A DNA stretch of 64,000 nucleotides from Pegea sp. RAD2-039 (GCA_034620365.1 JAQGEQ010000255.1:558001-622000); one strand, 5' to 3'. Positions 22,101 through 35,839 are shown, counted from the first letter of the stretch. Notes: generated by a model not told the origin, from the letters alone. A program made the numbers and translations.

Positions 22101-25100
22101 ATTTGTATTCCAGCAATGTTTAACAGTTATTTACAAAACCAAATATGAAACGCACTAGTCATAATTTTCAAAAATTAGTTTTATTTCTATGAATAATATA
22201 ACTGTGGAATTTTTACAAGCATTTTGGTATTAAAAGTGAATTCAAATAGTGTTTTTATAATAAAAGAAGTGATGCGAATTACTTTCGAAATTTTTAAAAC
22301 AGAATTTGGTGTTTAATGTAAAATATATTTTCATTTTATGTAAAATGGTTGATTAGTATTTTGAAAAATTCACGACAAAGTTCAATATTCATTAAAAAAT
22401 AAAACTTCTAACTCTTGCGGTTTCCTTCATAATTTTTATAATATTTGATTCATTAAGCGATATGCGCGACAAATTACTAACAGTTTGTTACTTAAAATCC
22501 AATCAAAATAATGAAATGCAGAATGCCACGTCATCTAGGTGACGTCAATGTCGTTCCGGATCACTAATTTTCAACTTCGCTCGTAGTCTTGCTTTGCAGG
22601 TTGTATATCGCGATTTCAAACAACTGCGGGACTCAATCATCACGTCAGCATCCATCTGAAGAACAATAAACAACAAAGTATCTGAAGTTCCAGTTAGATT
22701 GTGGTTCATCAGCTCTTCAAATCATCGATCGTCTTTAATAGAGTCGTAGAAAAAATCAAGTTATGATCTTAATAATGTATTCTTGTGATCTTATCATAAA
22801 ATGAAGGAACACCAACAAGAATCTGGGTCTTTTCTTCCACTGTCACTAACATCAGATATTTAGATCTTGTATAAGTAGATATTTTCACTATCCGGCATCC
22901 TTCCATATCTAGCTGATTTATTCAAGTGTTCCCTATTTAAAGGAGGCATGAGATTAAGATTAAAGATGAAGACTACAGGATAAAGTCTTTCAGATAATGT
23001 TGTTACGTTTCTATGGTTACCTACAAAGCTCGGTGATAAAACTCATCAACCAAAAACTAGTTAAATTAAAAATTAAAAACTTTGATTATAGATATTATGA
23101 ATTATATTAATAAATGATATGATATAAGTAAAGTTAATCAAACATTTCAACTTAATTTGAAGAAAAATGAAATCAATACAAGACACATAGATAAAATTAT
23201 TAAAAACTTTTAATATGAAATTGAAAGAAATTATTTTCAAAAAATCATTTGGATTTGTAAACTATTTTTTTATATACAGTTTAAATATATGATAGTATTA
23301 GATAGTACTTTTAATGTTGACGATACAATAACTTTCTTTGCTGTTAACGTTGCTTTGGTTAAAGTAAGTGATGACTTGGCAACTTGAACCATCAAGATCA
23401 ATGTTTGCTTGAAAAATAATTATTTATTGAAATGAAGATATTATTTGAGAAGTTTTTAAAAGTCAAGCTACAAAAAAGGCTTTTTTATAATTCGCGTGGT
23501 TTTTGATGATGTGTTGAAACCATACCGCAGTTCATGATTATATTCTTATCTAACCTTCCTGCAATGTTATAAAAACTTACATTCTTTTTATGTAGAAAGA
23601 TAACTAAAATTGGTTTTGTTAATAGCAAAATAGATTCACAAAATTGTTATTTGTTTAGTATATAGATAACTTAGCAAAATTTTATAAACTATTTGTTTTT
23701 TCAGTTGAAGATGAATTAAAAAGAAACAGAATCAAAAATATATTCTATTTAATCTCCTTAATTATCATTTACAAAAAGAATTGCAAAAATATTTTAGAAA
23801 AAGTTAAATGTTTAATACCTTTAATTGAATTTTAAATGTTAGTTTTAATAAAAATGATTTTCAAATTACCAATTTTAAGATATGTTTCATAACATACAAC
23901 TTTTTGAAGTTCTCATTATGAGGCATTCTTTATTAATCTTTTTGTAAAAGTTTGATAATAACTTAAATAGAAAGTTTTAATGAAAAATAGTTTTCTGAAA
24001 TCACTGCAATCTTGCAATTTCATAAAAAAGTTTTATTTGCTTACAACCATTTTTGTCGCTGTCTATCTTATGTTTTCACGTGATAATTTATTTTTTGATT
24101 ATTATCTGAAGATCGAACTTTAAATCTTTTCAAAATCAAGGTTAACATTTAGTAAACTTTAAAAAAGATTTTAATAATTGGAAAAAGTTTTATTAAAACA
24201 AATTCAGTGTTAATAAACTAATAGGGAAATTTTCTTTTAGAACTGCAAGTTTTTTATTATGTTGAAATGTCTTTTATTTTATTTCTTTTATTTTTTATTG
24301 TATTTTTATCCATAGATAAAATTAAAATTTCATGAAAACTTATTTATGAATTATTTTGATGTTCAAATTTATCTAATAAGTTTTATTTACAACTAAATTT
24401 ATATGTCTTATAGAGAAGTAAAGGTATTTAAGGATTTTTGTAGCTTATAAATAAAAGGTTTTAAAGTATATTTTAACAGAATTATTTCTCCATCACAACA
24501 GAAATTTTGAATTTTATAATTTACTTGATAAGTGGTTCATAAGAGTGGAATTTTTTATATTTTTGTTTATTTTCTTTATTCACTTAAATAATATTGAAGT
24601 ACTCTCTTAAAATTTTAAAATAATTAATTAAATAAATATGTTTTATATTATAAAGTTATATAGCATTAGATTAAAATAATTTTCCTTTACATAACAGTTT
24701 ACTTATTATACTTAAACTAATTCTTTTTGTCTAAATATTTCATTAATTTATTTATAATTTTTGTATTTGGTAACTTCTTTTTCTAGCCCTAAGAAACTGT
24801 TTTTTATCTGAATGTAAGAAATACTCTAACTAACAGCAAATTATAGATTTGGTTTTATGTTTCAGATTGTTGGATGTCATTTTAACTAAATTTAAAATAA
24901 GGCATTTGATATCAGCAAATAGAATGTCAAGATTTTTTTAAGATTAGTTGTAACTTGAATTGCAATATATGACTAAAAACTTTTTACTATTAATTAAATT
25001 ATCAAAGAATATAATCATAATAAAATTATGAAATTTTTTATGTTTAATCTGATTGTTTTTAAACAGCTAAATTTAATCAAAAATTTTAATAAAAATGAGA

Positions 25101-27394
25101 TGAAATTCAAACCTTACAAACTTCATCTGATACTGGATCAAAACATTAAAAGGTTTGTGCTTTTTTATTTAATGTCTAAATATAATTTAGATATTATAAT
25201 ACAATCTTTTTTTAATTACTTAATTTATCTATAAAATAATTAGTTTTTCTTTCATTTGTGTGAAATTATATTGTTTTCTGTTCTATATAAAGATTGTATA
25301 TTTTGTTATGTTGCAACCATGCATTAAATAATTAAATGAATTATTAATATGGTGTAAGCACAAATATTAATTATGATAATTATGAGACTTCAGAATTACA
25401 TTTAGAATGATTTGTTATTTTCTATTATTTTAAACACATATATATCATAAATTTATAATATAATGTTGTTGAATTATATTCTTATCATATTTAATCATTA
25501 ACTTTCATCTCAACAATTAACTTTAGATTGTTAAGAAATACTTTTATTAAAAAAGATAATATAAAAATTAGTGAAAGTTTTGGTGAAAAAATCCCAGAAA
25601 TTATATTAAGTTTAGAAAATGCGAAAGTTAGTTGTGTGAATTATAAAATTATTTGTCTAAAAATAAGAATAGCTGATATAATCAATCCTTCTATAGGCTT
25701 GATGTATTAATAAATTATAGAACTTTAAATTGACTTAACAGTTAGTTTATATATTTAATTATTTATCAAATCCAACTCTTTCAAACTTATACTTAATATC
25801 TCTTTTTAAAAAATAATTAAAATAAATTGATTGAAACTTAATTATAATCAATTGTCAGATGTGTGGTATTACTTAAAGAAAACCTTCTCCATTAGAGGAA
25901 AGCAACTGCTCAAGAATTTGATAGATTATGGAAGAAAAAGGATTCTAATCATTGATTATATGAAGTCAACCTTTGTGCATCTTGTAAGAATCAAGACACA
26001 ATAACTTATAGCAAAATTGTTTTATTTGCACTATGTAACTCCAGTTAAGAGAATCAAATTATACTTCAGGTAAAGTTGTTGTTACTCATATTTGTGACCT
26101 TTATTAAAAGTTATTGGTTGAGTTTTCAATAAGACATTTTGTGCAGGGTGTTCAGAAGTGTTGGAGAGACTCATCTTACTAGTACATTGACTTTTACGTT
26201 TTTATCAACCAACAAGACATCGTTGCAAATAACATTTCTTTAAAACAACCTTGGTGTCCATGGTTAAAGATACTGAATATTCTTCTTGTTCTGTCATTTT
26301 GATTTGTAAGAACTTTTCGACTATCAAGTTAATAATGATTTATTTTATTAACAAACCTTCTTCACAGTAGTCAAGAGTGTTGAGAATTCTGTTATTTCAA
26401 GAACTTTCACTGATAACTAGCTTCGATTATCTAAACCAACTAAAAAGTAACTTTTCTCAATTACACATCTTGTCCTTGGTAGTTAAAAGTACTGACACGT
26501 TTCTTAGAATCCTCACAAGTTTTGTGTTTGATGTTTGAATCAGTTCTCTTCAGCTTCTAGCATCTTCAAATGTATAAACTATACAACAAATAATAGCGCA
26601 ATAATGATTACTTATACCCAAGCTAAACCTTAGGCTATTGGTGAACGTGCTTCTGACTATAGTAGTTCTAGAACTTTGAATTTAACTTGTCTTTGAACGT
26701 TGTAATTAAACTTATTTCAATTTTGATGTCACTGAAAGTTTGCTGATTGGTTCAACAACTATTATTAATTTTGGTAGGTTGCTATAATTACGTAACAGCA
26801 TCTTTAAAAACGTGGAAATCGTGTCTGGCAGTCTTCATTTTATCTCTTTATTAACCAGAGGAGTCTTACATCCATTATTCAGTAAGAACTTTTGAAACTG
26901 AAAGTAGTTTGCCTAGAAAAAGAATTATCCAAATTCTAAACATTCTATTTCAGCGATTTTGGAGGAAGACTTTTGTGATGCTCCTTTACCTGATGCTTAA
27001 ATAACTAGGAAAGGAACAGAAGAAGATTAATATGATGATTTGTTGAAAGCTCACTAAAAGTCAGTTGAATTTGGATTTAACTAAATTGAAATCAAATTTT
27101 ATTAAGTTTTTGTCACGATATATTTTTATTGGTTGAAAATTTAACTTCTAAAAATAAACTTGATTATTACTTGATCAAAATAAATAAAATCGGATAAAGC
27201 AAAAGTTAACTAATGGAATAAAATCTGTTTCCTGAAGATACAAGTTTTATGTAATAACCAGAATTGACCGAGAACGGTCATGATAAGTTAGATGCAAAAG
27301 TGTTTTCAAAAACAGAGAAAAATACAATTAGAAAATAACTAAAATTTTGTTTACAGTTTCCTGTTTTCATTGATGCTAGGTTTTCTGTCATTGA

Positions 27395-27660
27395 GATGTA
27401 TGCAGAGTAGAGAACAACCATTGGAGGGATCATCTTCAATATCTTCCAAATTGCTGGTAAAATGGGCTTTTATTATAGTCTTAAATGTCTTCCATCACCC
27501 ACTAAATTGGAGTCTAACCTCATCCGAAGATGAAACCAAATGATTTGTCTTCATTTCTGGTTCTCGATCCTAACTACATGATCTCTGATTTCATCAGATC
27601 CATAGCTAGTGATTGATACAATTCACATTTGTTTTAAAGACGTTTCATCGTCAAGATATA
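27395..27660. other. Segment present in U3-U6, absent from U1 and U2
   Basis: About 250 bp also found near 41790, 54015 and 62595. In U3 it contains a 47-codon ORF starting MQSREQPLEGSSSISSKLLV; other units lack that ATG or differ at the start. In U1 the flanks are joined at a short AGTTGAT sequence that occurs at both ends of the segment, which marks U1 as the deleted form. No function recognised. Confidence 0.5.
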
Positions 27661-28637
27661 AATAATCAGTTGATCAACAACCTAATCACATTTACTAATC
27701 TTCACAATAATGATAAAATTCTCTAAAATCTGCAGATAAATTCTCTTTACTTTCAAAAACTTCATTAAAATTTTTACATTTCAGTTTTCTACAAACATAC
27801 AAACTCATCGAGTGGTTGAAGAACGGGAAGGACTTTTTGTTGTGATCGCTCATTTCTTTTATGAGTAGGACACATGAACAAGAAACTTATCATTTGTAGA
27901 TTATCTTTTGATGTAAAGATGGAAATGAGAGTGTGAAGTTACATGTGAGGAAATATTTGTAGTTTAATCTAATATTCGTTTTGTAAAAGTCTTCGTCATA
28001 ACCAAGACATTTTTCAAAGTTATCTCCTTACTAAAGCTAACATAAGGATACTTCTAGCCACAAGCAGCTGTTTACTTGAAAAAGCTTTATATAAATAGTT
28101 ATTATCACTTTAATTTATTCAATTTATATAATTTATTCCATGCACGAATTGTTTTGTCGCTATTGGAGCTTAATGTAGATACTGCCTAGCAATGATTAAG
28201 ATAATTTCTTTTTGGTGTACCTAGTATAAGACAACAGTTATTAGAGAATGAAATGTTAAAATTGATAAAAACTCTTAACCATGCAGTGATACTAGAAGGG
28301 ATGTCTGGTGGAGCATCCAATACTTCAGGATTAACAGAAGTTTGAAGCTGCAGAAGAAGCAGTAAATTCAATGGAACCAAATAGAGAAGACTGAGTAGTT
28401 GTGTGTCCTCAGCTCTTCAAATCATCGATCGTCGTCGTACAAAAACTAAACGATTCCGTTAGGTGAATGACCTTTAGTGACCCCACAACACGTCACATCA
28501 CTGACCACCATGTGCAGCTAACCGTGAAGAGATGATGAATGATTATTAAACTTTCCATTTTAGCGATTTTTTTTTCTAAATTTTTAAGATGTTTTATTTA
28601 ATAAGCGAATAAAGGTTTGAAAATTACTAAAAAAGTG

Positions 28638-29486
28638 TTATGTAAAATCCGCCAGAAATTTATGAAATGCCATCTTATCAACTGTTTTTTCAAAAACTTT
28701 AAGATATCCACAATTTTTGAAATTGATCTACAAATAAAAACAGTTAGTTTGAAAATAACCTTAGAGTTGTTTAAGATCTCCAATTAGTAGATCTTGGGTG
28801 CTAGATCTCTCAGGCTAATTGTGGCAAAGACACTAGATGTAAACCTGAGACAAATATAAATTTAAATAAAATTTTTGTGAAAAAAATACTTCACTAGATG
28901 AATATCGTCAACCTTGTTTAGTAGCTTAAATAGCAAAATAAAATTTTAAAATTGATGTCTACTCAATTGTTTACTTTCTAGTACAATGTCAATGAAGTCT
29001 ATAGTAGTTCATTCTACTTTGTATAATCAACAAATCTGATACTTATGTATGTAGAAAGTGTGACAGCAAACTAGTACCTCATAACTTCATTAAAGGTTGA
29101 AACTAAGTAAAGTTGACCATTGTAAGATGACACAGAAAGCAACTGTATCTTATTTGAGGGAGCTGGTTCAGAAACACGAATTTCTTTTGCTATCCAACCA
29201 TTCATTCTAAAAACATTATTATCTAATCAACAGAATTTTAATGTGTCATTAGTAATTTTATAACCAGGAAGATAAAATTATTTTTCTTTTTGGCTTTCTT
29301 CATTAGATCTAAGAAAAATTGAAGTGTGACGAATTTACCTTTAGGGTTTTTATGTATAAGTAGATTGAAATTGAATTCATCTGTTGTTATTTTCAACAAT
29401 CACAGAGGAATGAGATTGATCAGTGATCTTATGAACTGACTGCTTTGTTCTCTATGATCTTGCCCGTCGGATTCGAATCCTTCCAT
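28638..29486 (-). pseudogene. M2 copy in U3 (broken)
   Basis: Same exon order as U1, head to head with the RING gene 760 bp away. Codon 29 is TGA; exon 2 is open with the full KKIQLLF-type segment, though the Lys pair is changed (SNKIQ); exon 3 stops at TAC TAA. The last-exon region is open in two frames (28598-28783), so its coding frame is not settled by ORF length alone. Confidence 0.6.
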
Positions 29487-30248
29487 GATATCAGAAGTTT
29501 AGAAAACTGCGCAATACAAGACGATAAATTTTTACAAGATTTGTAAACTAATATCAATTCTAAAAGTCTTAATTAAAACATAAAATTGCTAGTACGTTTT
29601 ACAAGAAGGATCTCTAATCTGCAGATATCAGTCTTCATCTATTTTAAGTTTGAAGATTGATAAGACAAAAAATAATAATAGTAAGATTTATGTTATTTAA
29701 AAAATATATAAATTCTTGCGACTATCTATGATTTAGAAAACTTTTAGGAAAACTCAAAGGCTGAAATTAAATCTCTAAAAGTTGCATTGGTAGCTTCCTG
29801 GTATTTTTCACTTTTTTATTTTGATAAAAATATGTAAGTTTTTACTGTGATTACTTTAACAGGTAAAGTCGCTCAGCATTTTGAAGATTTAAAGTATGAT
29901 TAATATCTCGAGTTTTTCGTAAAAAATGATTACTAGTCGATATCACATAGACTTAAAATTTTTTCATGATTTCATTTCATAATCTTTTGACTTTAATAGG
30001 GTATGGTCGACTTTAGACTTAAGCTTTTTTACAATAAGTTTGCATTTTTTGACTTTGAAATTTTCAGTTTTACTTTTTTATAGTTACTTATTTAAATCAT
30101 GAAATAGCTTAAAATAGAAGTAGAATCTGTAATTATCTAACCTATAAGATATTTGAAGTAATATTTGAATTTTTTAGATTTTCAGGATTATTTGTAGGAC
30201 TTTTGACAGTTTAATTTCTTACCAGAAGCTTGAAGAAACTTTTGAATC
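29487..30248. promoter_or_regulatory. Head-to-head spacer between M2 and the RING gene (U3)
   Basis: About 760 bp between the M2 start (minus) and the first RING exon (plus), with no ORF of note. Because the two genes diverge, it should hold both promoters. The same spacer is in U1 (7356-8116), U2 (17262-18020), U4 (43874-44632) and U5 (56098-56852). No TATA box or palindrome stands out beyond the general AT-richness. Confidence 0.45.
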
Positions 30249-33200
30249 ATGGTGAAAACCCGAAGTTCAGCTAAAAAGTAACTAATTTTTAATATTTTAT
30301 TTTTAAATATCCGTTTTTTATTTTACTAACCGTTTTTTTAATTTGTTTTAGTGGTAAATTTTAATTTCACGATAATTTGAGACAAAATTAAGACTTTAGC
30401 ATCTAGGACACAATGTTTATTGTATAATTATGAAAATGAGTCCAAATAATTAAAAAAAATAAAATTGTTTAACTTATAAATTAATTTGTCAAATATATCC
30501 TTTTTGATAAGAAACATGTTGCAGAATTTTGCCTGGATTCAGTCCTCATCTAATGAGAACAAACATGGATAGCTCAACGTCTATTGATCAATTCATACTA
30601 AAAACTATCAGTTGTAATATCTGCAAATCCTTCCTGTGCAACGTTAAGGTTTTGAAAACATGTCTTCACTATTGTAAGGATGGTTCTTTAAGTGGTTATT
30701 TATATAATAATCTCTTTTTTAAATATTTTTAACGGAGAAATATTGACTTTTATCTCGTTTTAGTTTGTAAGAAATGTATTGAAGACCATCTTCTAACCGA
30801 TTCATCATGTCCCACCTGCTATCATATAGTATATGATCATGCTGACAAACCATTTCTTGAGGACAGAGAGTTAGAAAAGCTGATTGTAGATATAATAAAA
30901 ATATATCCACACATAAGCCAAGGAGGTAAAAAAAAAACGATTATCAAAAGCTTATTTTCATCTGAAAATTAAAATATTTTTTTTTATTAGAATTTACTGA
31001 AGATCCTAGAAGAGCTTATACTTTGAAACTGAAACATTTAATTGGGTGATTATAAAACTACTTTTGTTTATAAATTGTTTGTGTTGACTTTTTTAATCAA
31101 ACAGTTATTTCTTATCTGTTGTATAGCTTTGTATGATTTTAAATTTATTCTTAAAAAATTCATTTCATCAAAAAATAGTTTTTGTTGTAGCAACCTCAAT
31201 GAAATTGAGAACGATCATTTTGTAAAGATTATTCCTGAGATTGATCCGTTTGAAATCATCATTAACCAAAATAGCTTAGTAAGATCAGTTGAAAAACTTG
31301 TTTTTACCAAGCTAGAAAGTGTACATAGACGGGGAACTTCTACTCAAGTAATTATTTTATACTCTTGTACACTTTTAAAATGTAGATTCAAAAGTATTTA
31401 TTTAAAATAAGTAACATAGAAAATACGAACGATTTTTTAAACCACTTCTAATGTTTGGTAAACAAATAAAAATTTAAGTATATAAACCAATTATAATTTT
31501 TTTTAACTCCACTGAATATATTAAGTCGAGTTTTTTTACTTTTAAATCTTCATGTTTTGTATCTTTTTAACTTGTAATTATGTTAAAGTACAAAAATTGG
31601 TTTGGAAAAAAGGTTTAAAAGTTATTTGTTTTAACAAAAGGTGGTGTTGGAGTACAATGAGGAATATCTTAACAATGATAAGACACTAAAGGAGGTGTTT
31701 GGGAAAAAACCGGAAGATTCGAAGGTATTTTATATATAAATTATTATATTTTGGTCAAATAATCTTACTATTTAGATATTGGAGATTGGATTTTCATTTT
31801 ATATGAAAAAAGAACGATCATCAATGCACAACGAGCGCATGATTATTCAAAACTTTCGAGAAACAGTGAAGTCCCTAATTTTTGATCAAAAACGACAAAA
31901 AAGAAGAAACGAAGAATTGATAGAAGATGAAAAAAGGAATACAAGCATTGATTCTTCAAAAACCCATATGGAAGCAAACGCTAATGAAAAAGTTTCGAAA
32001 CAACCATTTGTATGTAAACTAAATCAAAAAAATGTAATACCTCAAACTGTGGCATGCAAAACACATGATAAAAAGAACATCGAACAGACTGTAGATAAAA
32101 GAAAACCTGGAATAAGACTGGCTAATTGGAACTCAACTTTAATCAAACATGGAGAAGATCCAAGGCTTTTGAAAAATCAAGATAGACAACGAAATCTTAA
32201 ATTAATACCAGTTGAGCTTGCTAGAGTAAAATTTAAAAAAGATTGTGGTAAAATAAGCTCTAGAACCTGGACTAAACAACAAAGAAAACCTCAAAATGCA
32301 GAAACAGCATCCAAGTATTCAGACAAACTCACAACAAAACAAAGCTCTTCAGCAAAACATAATCACTTGGGTAGTTGGTATAAACCTCCGATAAGCGATA
32401 ATGGATCAACAGATAAACAACTAAAAGAAAATTCAGTCTTAGAAAAAGAAAACGAATCTAGAACACTTTCTTCTGAAGAAAAAGGTGAGACCTCTCAATC
32501 TCAAAATTTAGCCCAAAGTAGTTATTTTGGAAACCAATATGAGCAACCAACAACATCTGGCTGGTCTAAACAATATGCTAAATATGCTTTAAACTATGTA
32601 GCCAATACAGGGGGTCAAGAAAGCAGCGAAGGAGAAAACCAATATAGTCAAGTTATGAAAGACGCACAAAACGGTAGTATCTTAAATAAAGATCTTGTGA
32701 AACGTGAACCAGCTACTATGGGAGATTTACTCAATAATTGGAGAAAACACAAACGAGCTAAGGCTGCTATTTTCATAATTGACGATGATGAAGAAGAGAT
32801 TGAAGAAGTTTCCCCAGTTACAAAAGCTGATGCAAATGACGAGGCTAGAAATAAGACTGAAAAAGGTTACTTGAAAACAGTCCGTGAAACTTTCCTTGAA
32901 AAACCAGTTGAAGCTCCTCATAGCATTAGTATTCAACACTGTTCTCTTGCTGAAACAAGTAATAAAGAACTAACGACATGTACAGCAAGTCCTAATCAAG
33001 CGACAACAGCAGTTGAATCTACAAAAGTTGAAAAACTATGTCGAAAGGTTAGGCCTGAATGTTCGAAAAAAATTGAAAAGATAATAGAGACAAACAAACA
33101 TTTGGAACATTTGCACAAAAAACGTGATTCCAGCAAAGATATTAGTTCAACTAGCATCATCGATCTCACATTGGACTCCGATGACGCTAGTGAATGTAAT

Positions 33201-33773
33201 ATAAATAGTTTAAGAAACAGCGTTATTGAATTTGATAATGACAATAATAGGCAAGAAGTGCAAATACCAAAAGAAACAGTAACCCTTGTAAATGCTCCTG
33301 TTGAGAGACAAAAAGCAAAAAAAGTTAAAAGATTCTTAGATTCCTCGGATGAAGAGTATTCAACAACCGAGTTATCTCCAACCAGAGAAAGAACTATAAG
33401 ATTCAAAAAAGTTCTAAAGTCGCGAAAAAAAAGAAAAACTAGTTCCAGAAAAAGAAAACTTCCAAAACATTATGAAAATGTTTGTGAATACAATGATGGA
33501 GAATTACTACGAGTTCATCCATCTCGTTTTTCACCAACATCAGCAGAACTAAAACATGAAAGCACTTCCAATAATCGATTCAAAGATAATACAAGAAAAG
33601 AATGTGAAAAATGTAAAGAAGAATCTTCACATTATAGTAGATATAATGCTGACAGCAGATGTTGTGAAGGAAGACGTAAGACTTGTTAAAGAACTATCAA
33701 CAACAAAAAAGACGCTAGAGGTAGACGTTTTACAGCTGAAAAGTCACCTAAGAGAAATAGACGCTATGATTGA
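30249..33773 (+). CDS. RING finger + RAWUL protein with SUMO-interaction-like motifs (PCGF/Psc-like), 8 exons
   Basis: The only intact multi-exon gene seen. Proposed exons: 30249-30277, 30525-30673, 30764-30925, 30991-31045, 31191-31347, 31641-31724, 31776-33675, 33736-33773. All introns are GT-AG (60-293 nt) and keep one frame, giving about 857 residues. Residues C40, C43, C56, H58, C61, C64, C75, C78 form a C3HC4 RING with PCGF-like spacing; residues about 125-226 look like a RAWUL fold (VVLEYNEEYLNNDKTLKEVF, then ILEIGFSFYMKKER). Known: PCGF proteins pair with RING1 in PRC1 to ubiquitinate H2A. The tail is long, charged and disordered. It has hydrophobic-acidic motifs at 544-555 (IFIIDDDEEE) and 673-681 (IIDLTLDSDD), resembling SUMO-interaction motifs, and basic clusters near 249 and 761. 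If intron 7 is retained, the protein ends at 849 residues (TAA 33687). A start at ATG 30558 or 30570 in exon 2 is also possible. The PCGF assignment is by eye; a SUMO-targeted ligase role is inference. Confidence 0.85.
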
Positions 33774-33965
33774 TTATTAAACATAAAACGATATCTGTAA
33801 AGAACTTTTCGATTGATAAACAAATAACTTTAGACCATTTGCTTAAGAAGTTCTTAGTATCTATAATTCTTTTAATCAAAGAACTCCTTGACAGTATAAA
33901 GGTGCTTTTTGCCACAACTTTTGTCACCAAGGTTTTAAAATGTCTTCAGTGATATTTTCCAGACA
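30572..33965. other. Unique replacement block within unit U3
   Basis: This 3.39 kb block is not found elsewhere in the window. Left breakpoint: all units share sequence through the bases ATGGATA (U3 30571, U1 8439), then diverge. Right breakpoint: sharing resumes at 33966 (U1 about 9478). The block carries the RING gene from inside exon 2 to about 190 bp past its stop. The rest (33774-33965) shows no gene. An AATAAA at 33972-33977, just inside the shared DNA, may serve as polyadenylation signal. Confidence 0.9.
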
Positions 33966-35056
33966 TCTTATAATAAACTTCTAGTTGTTTCAAAAGTTAT
34001 TTAAATATAACTATCTAGACTTAAATTATTTGTGTTCATATAAACAAATAATATTTTAAATTTTGTTTTACAGAATGTCACAAATATTTCTATTATAAAT
34101 TTTTGGTACTGATTATTTAGTATTATCGTTTTGTATTTGTTACATTTGCTATATATAAAATGAAGTATTAATAAATGCTATAATTTCATGTCAATGTTGC
34201 ATTTAATATTTGTTTATTAACTTCTTCAGTATTAAAGTGTACATGATTCTTATACCTTCTATTCAAATGTTTTAATACATTTTCACTAATGTTTGCCCTT
34301 GTGTATGTAAACATTTGTCCGCTTATTATCATGAATCTGTAAAAAGATGATTGATACTTCTGTTTTTGTGTTTTATAATTTTTTGCGTCAAATGGTTTCT
34401 ATATTTCTAGGTCACAAATAAAAACAAAAAAAACATTCTATTTTTTAGGAACTAGTAAGAGTTTTTATTATTGAAACTATTGTACTAACAATGCAAAATC
34501 TTTATTGCAAAGTTTGTAAAAAATATAAGCTTGGAAATTGTATAAACTTTATGCCTACAAATTATCGTTTATTAAATAAAGATATAACACGTGCAGAACA
34601 ACTTTCAGTTTGTTGTGTTTGCTGCTCAGAAATACTACCCAGCAACTTAAAACAGTAGCATCAAAGGTATAAAATTCAAGATGAATATATAACTTCTCCC
34701 TATTATAAGCCACCTGCTTGAAATTGTACCTATTATACACCAAAATATCTCTTTTAAAGTTTCAAGTTTATTTTTTGAGTTCCATAAGTTTCAAGGTATA
34801 AACAAATAATTGTAAATTCGGTCATACTAGTTTAGGTACTTAAGAAAATTGCTGCCTTGCTCATAATCTTTATGTTTAATCTGTGAGTAGTTTTAAAGGT
34901 TCATGATTAAAAACTGATCTCAACCACTTTTAAAATATCTATCGTATCGTGAGATTACATTATTGGTGCTACTTTAATTTTCAGAGCTAAGCTATCCAGC
35001 GTCAAAACCAAAAGTATCAGAAAGTGCAAGTTTTTTCTATCGATTATATTTATAAA

Positions 35057-35194
35057 ATGAGTTACAACTGTTCACTCAAAACTGTATTTAATGGTGAAAT
35101 CTCACATGGTTGCAAAAACAAAAATGATCCAAAAGTATATAATGACCAAGTAGAATTGTTGAAAGAGTTAGATATACATATTCTCAATTGTTAA
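35057..35194 (+). CDS. 45-codon conserved ORF (U3 copy)
   Basis: Open, and nearly identical to U1 at the protein level (Ile to Val), with a silent change at the Ser codon after the start Met. Confidence 0.3.
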   Translation: MSYNCSLKTVFNGEISHGCKNKNDPKVYNDQVELLKELDIHILNC

Positions 35195-35839
35195 AAATTA
35201 ACATCAGATTACGCAGCATAGAGCGTCGGCATCTTTGGTGATTCGATCTGAAATCGGTACTGTAAGAAAAGAAGAAAGCTCAACAAAGATACACAATCAT
35301 CTAACAATCTTAATCATATCCATTAAAAATGCTGCTGGTTGTACTTTTCGCCCAAAGTCTTGATTAATTACCATAAAACCGTGATTCAGGAATTAAATTT
35401 ACTTTCCGTCGCTATTTCGTGGTTTATCTTTTGCAAATACTTCTTTTACTTTTATGTTCTTTCTTTTACATTGAACCCTCAAATCACTGCAAATATTTTA
35501 ACTTAATCTTTGCTTCTGATTTTTCTGATATCGTTTTCTCAAACTGCTTTTATTTACAAAATTATTTAAAAGTAATTACCTCTGATGCTCTATTGCCTAT
35601 CAGTTCAGCAACAATATTGAAGCATCAGTAGCTTTTGATATTTGTAATTAAAACATATTTATTTATATGTCTCTCTTAAAATGTATGAAATGAGCTTTTG
35701 TAATTTTAAAAAATTATTTAAAGATTTTGGCAGCTCAGAATCCAGCCCACAAAGTCTGAAGTTATAACTTTTTCTCGTAAGCCAGCTGTAAATTCTTTGA
35801 ACCAATACTTCATCAATAGATTTATTATTCAACGAGTAT

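Noticed and set aside
32727..33406. Minus-strand ORFs inside the RING gene
   Set aside because: Antisense shadows of the long disordered exon 7.
30249..33773. A ciliate-type code with TAA/TAG as Gln, suggested by several coding-like islands interrupted by TAA or TAG and by coding-like sequence beyond the TAA of the RING ORF
   Set aside because: The RING gene uses only CAA/CAG for Gln over ~850 codons with no internal TAA or TAG, the sequence after its TAA is explained by a 60-nt intron, and M2 copies are also broken by TGA. Nonsense decay fits better.
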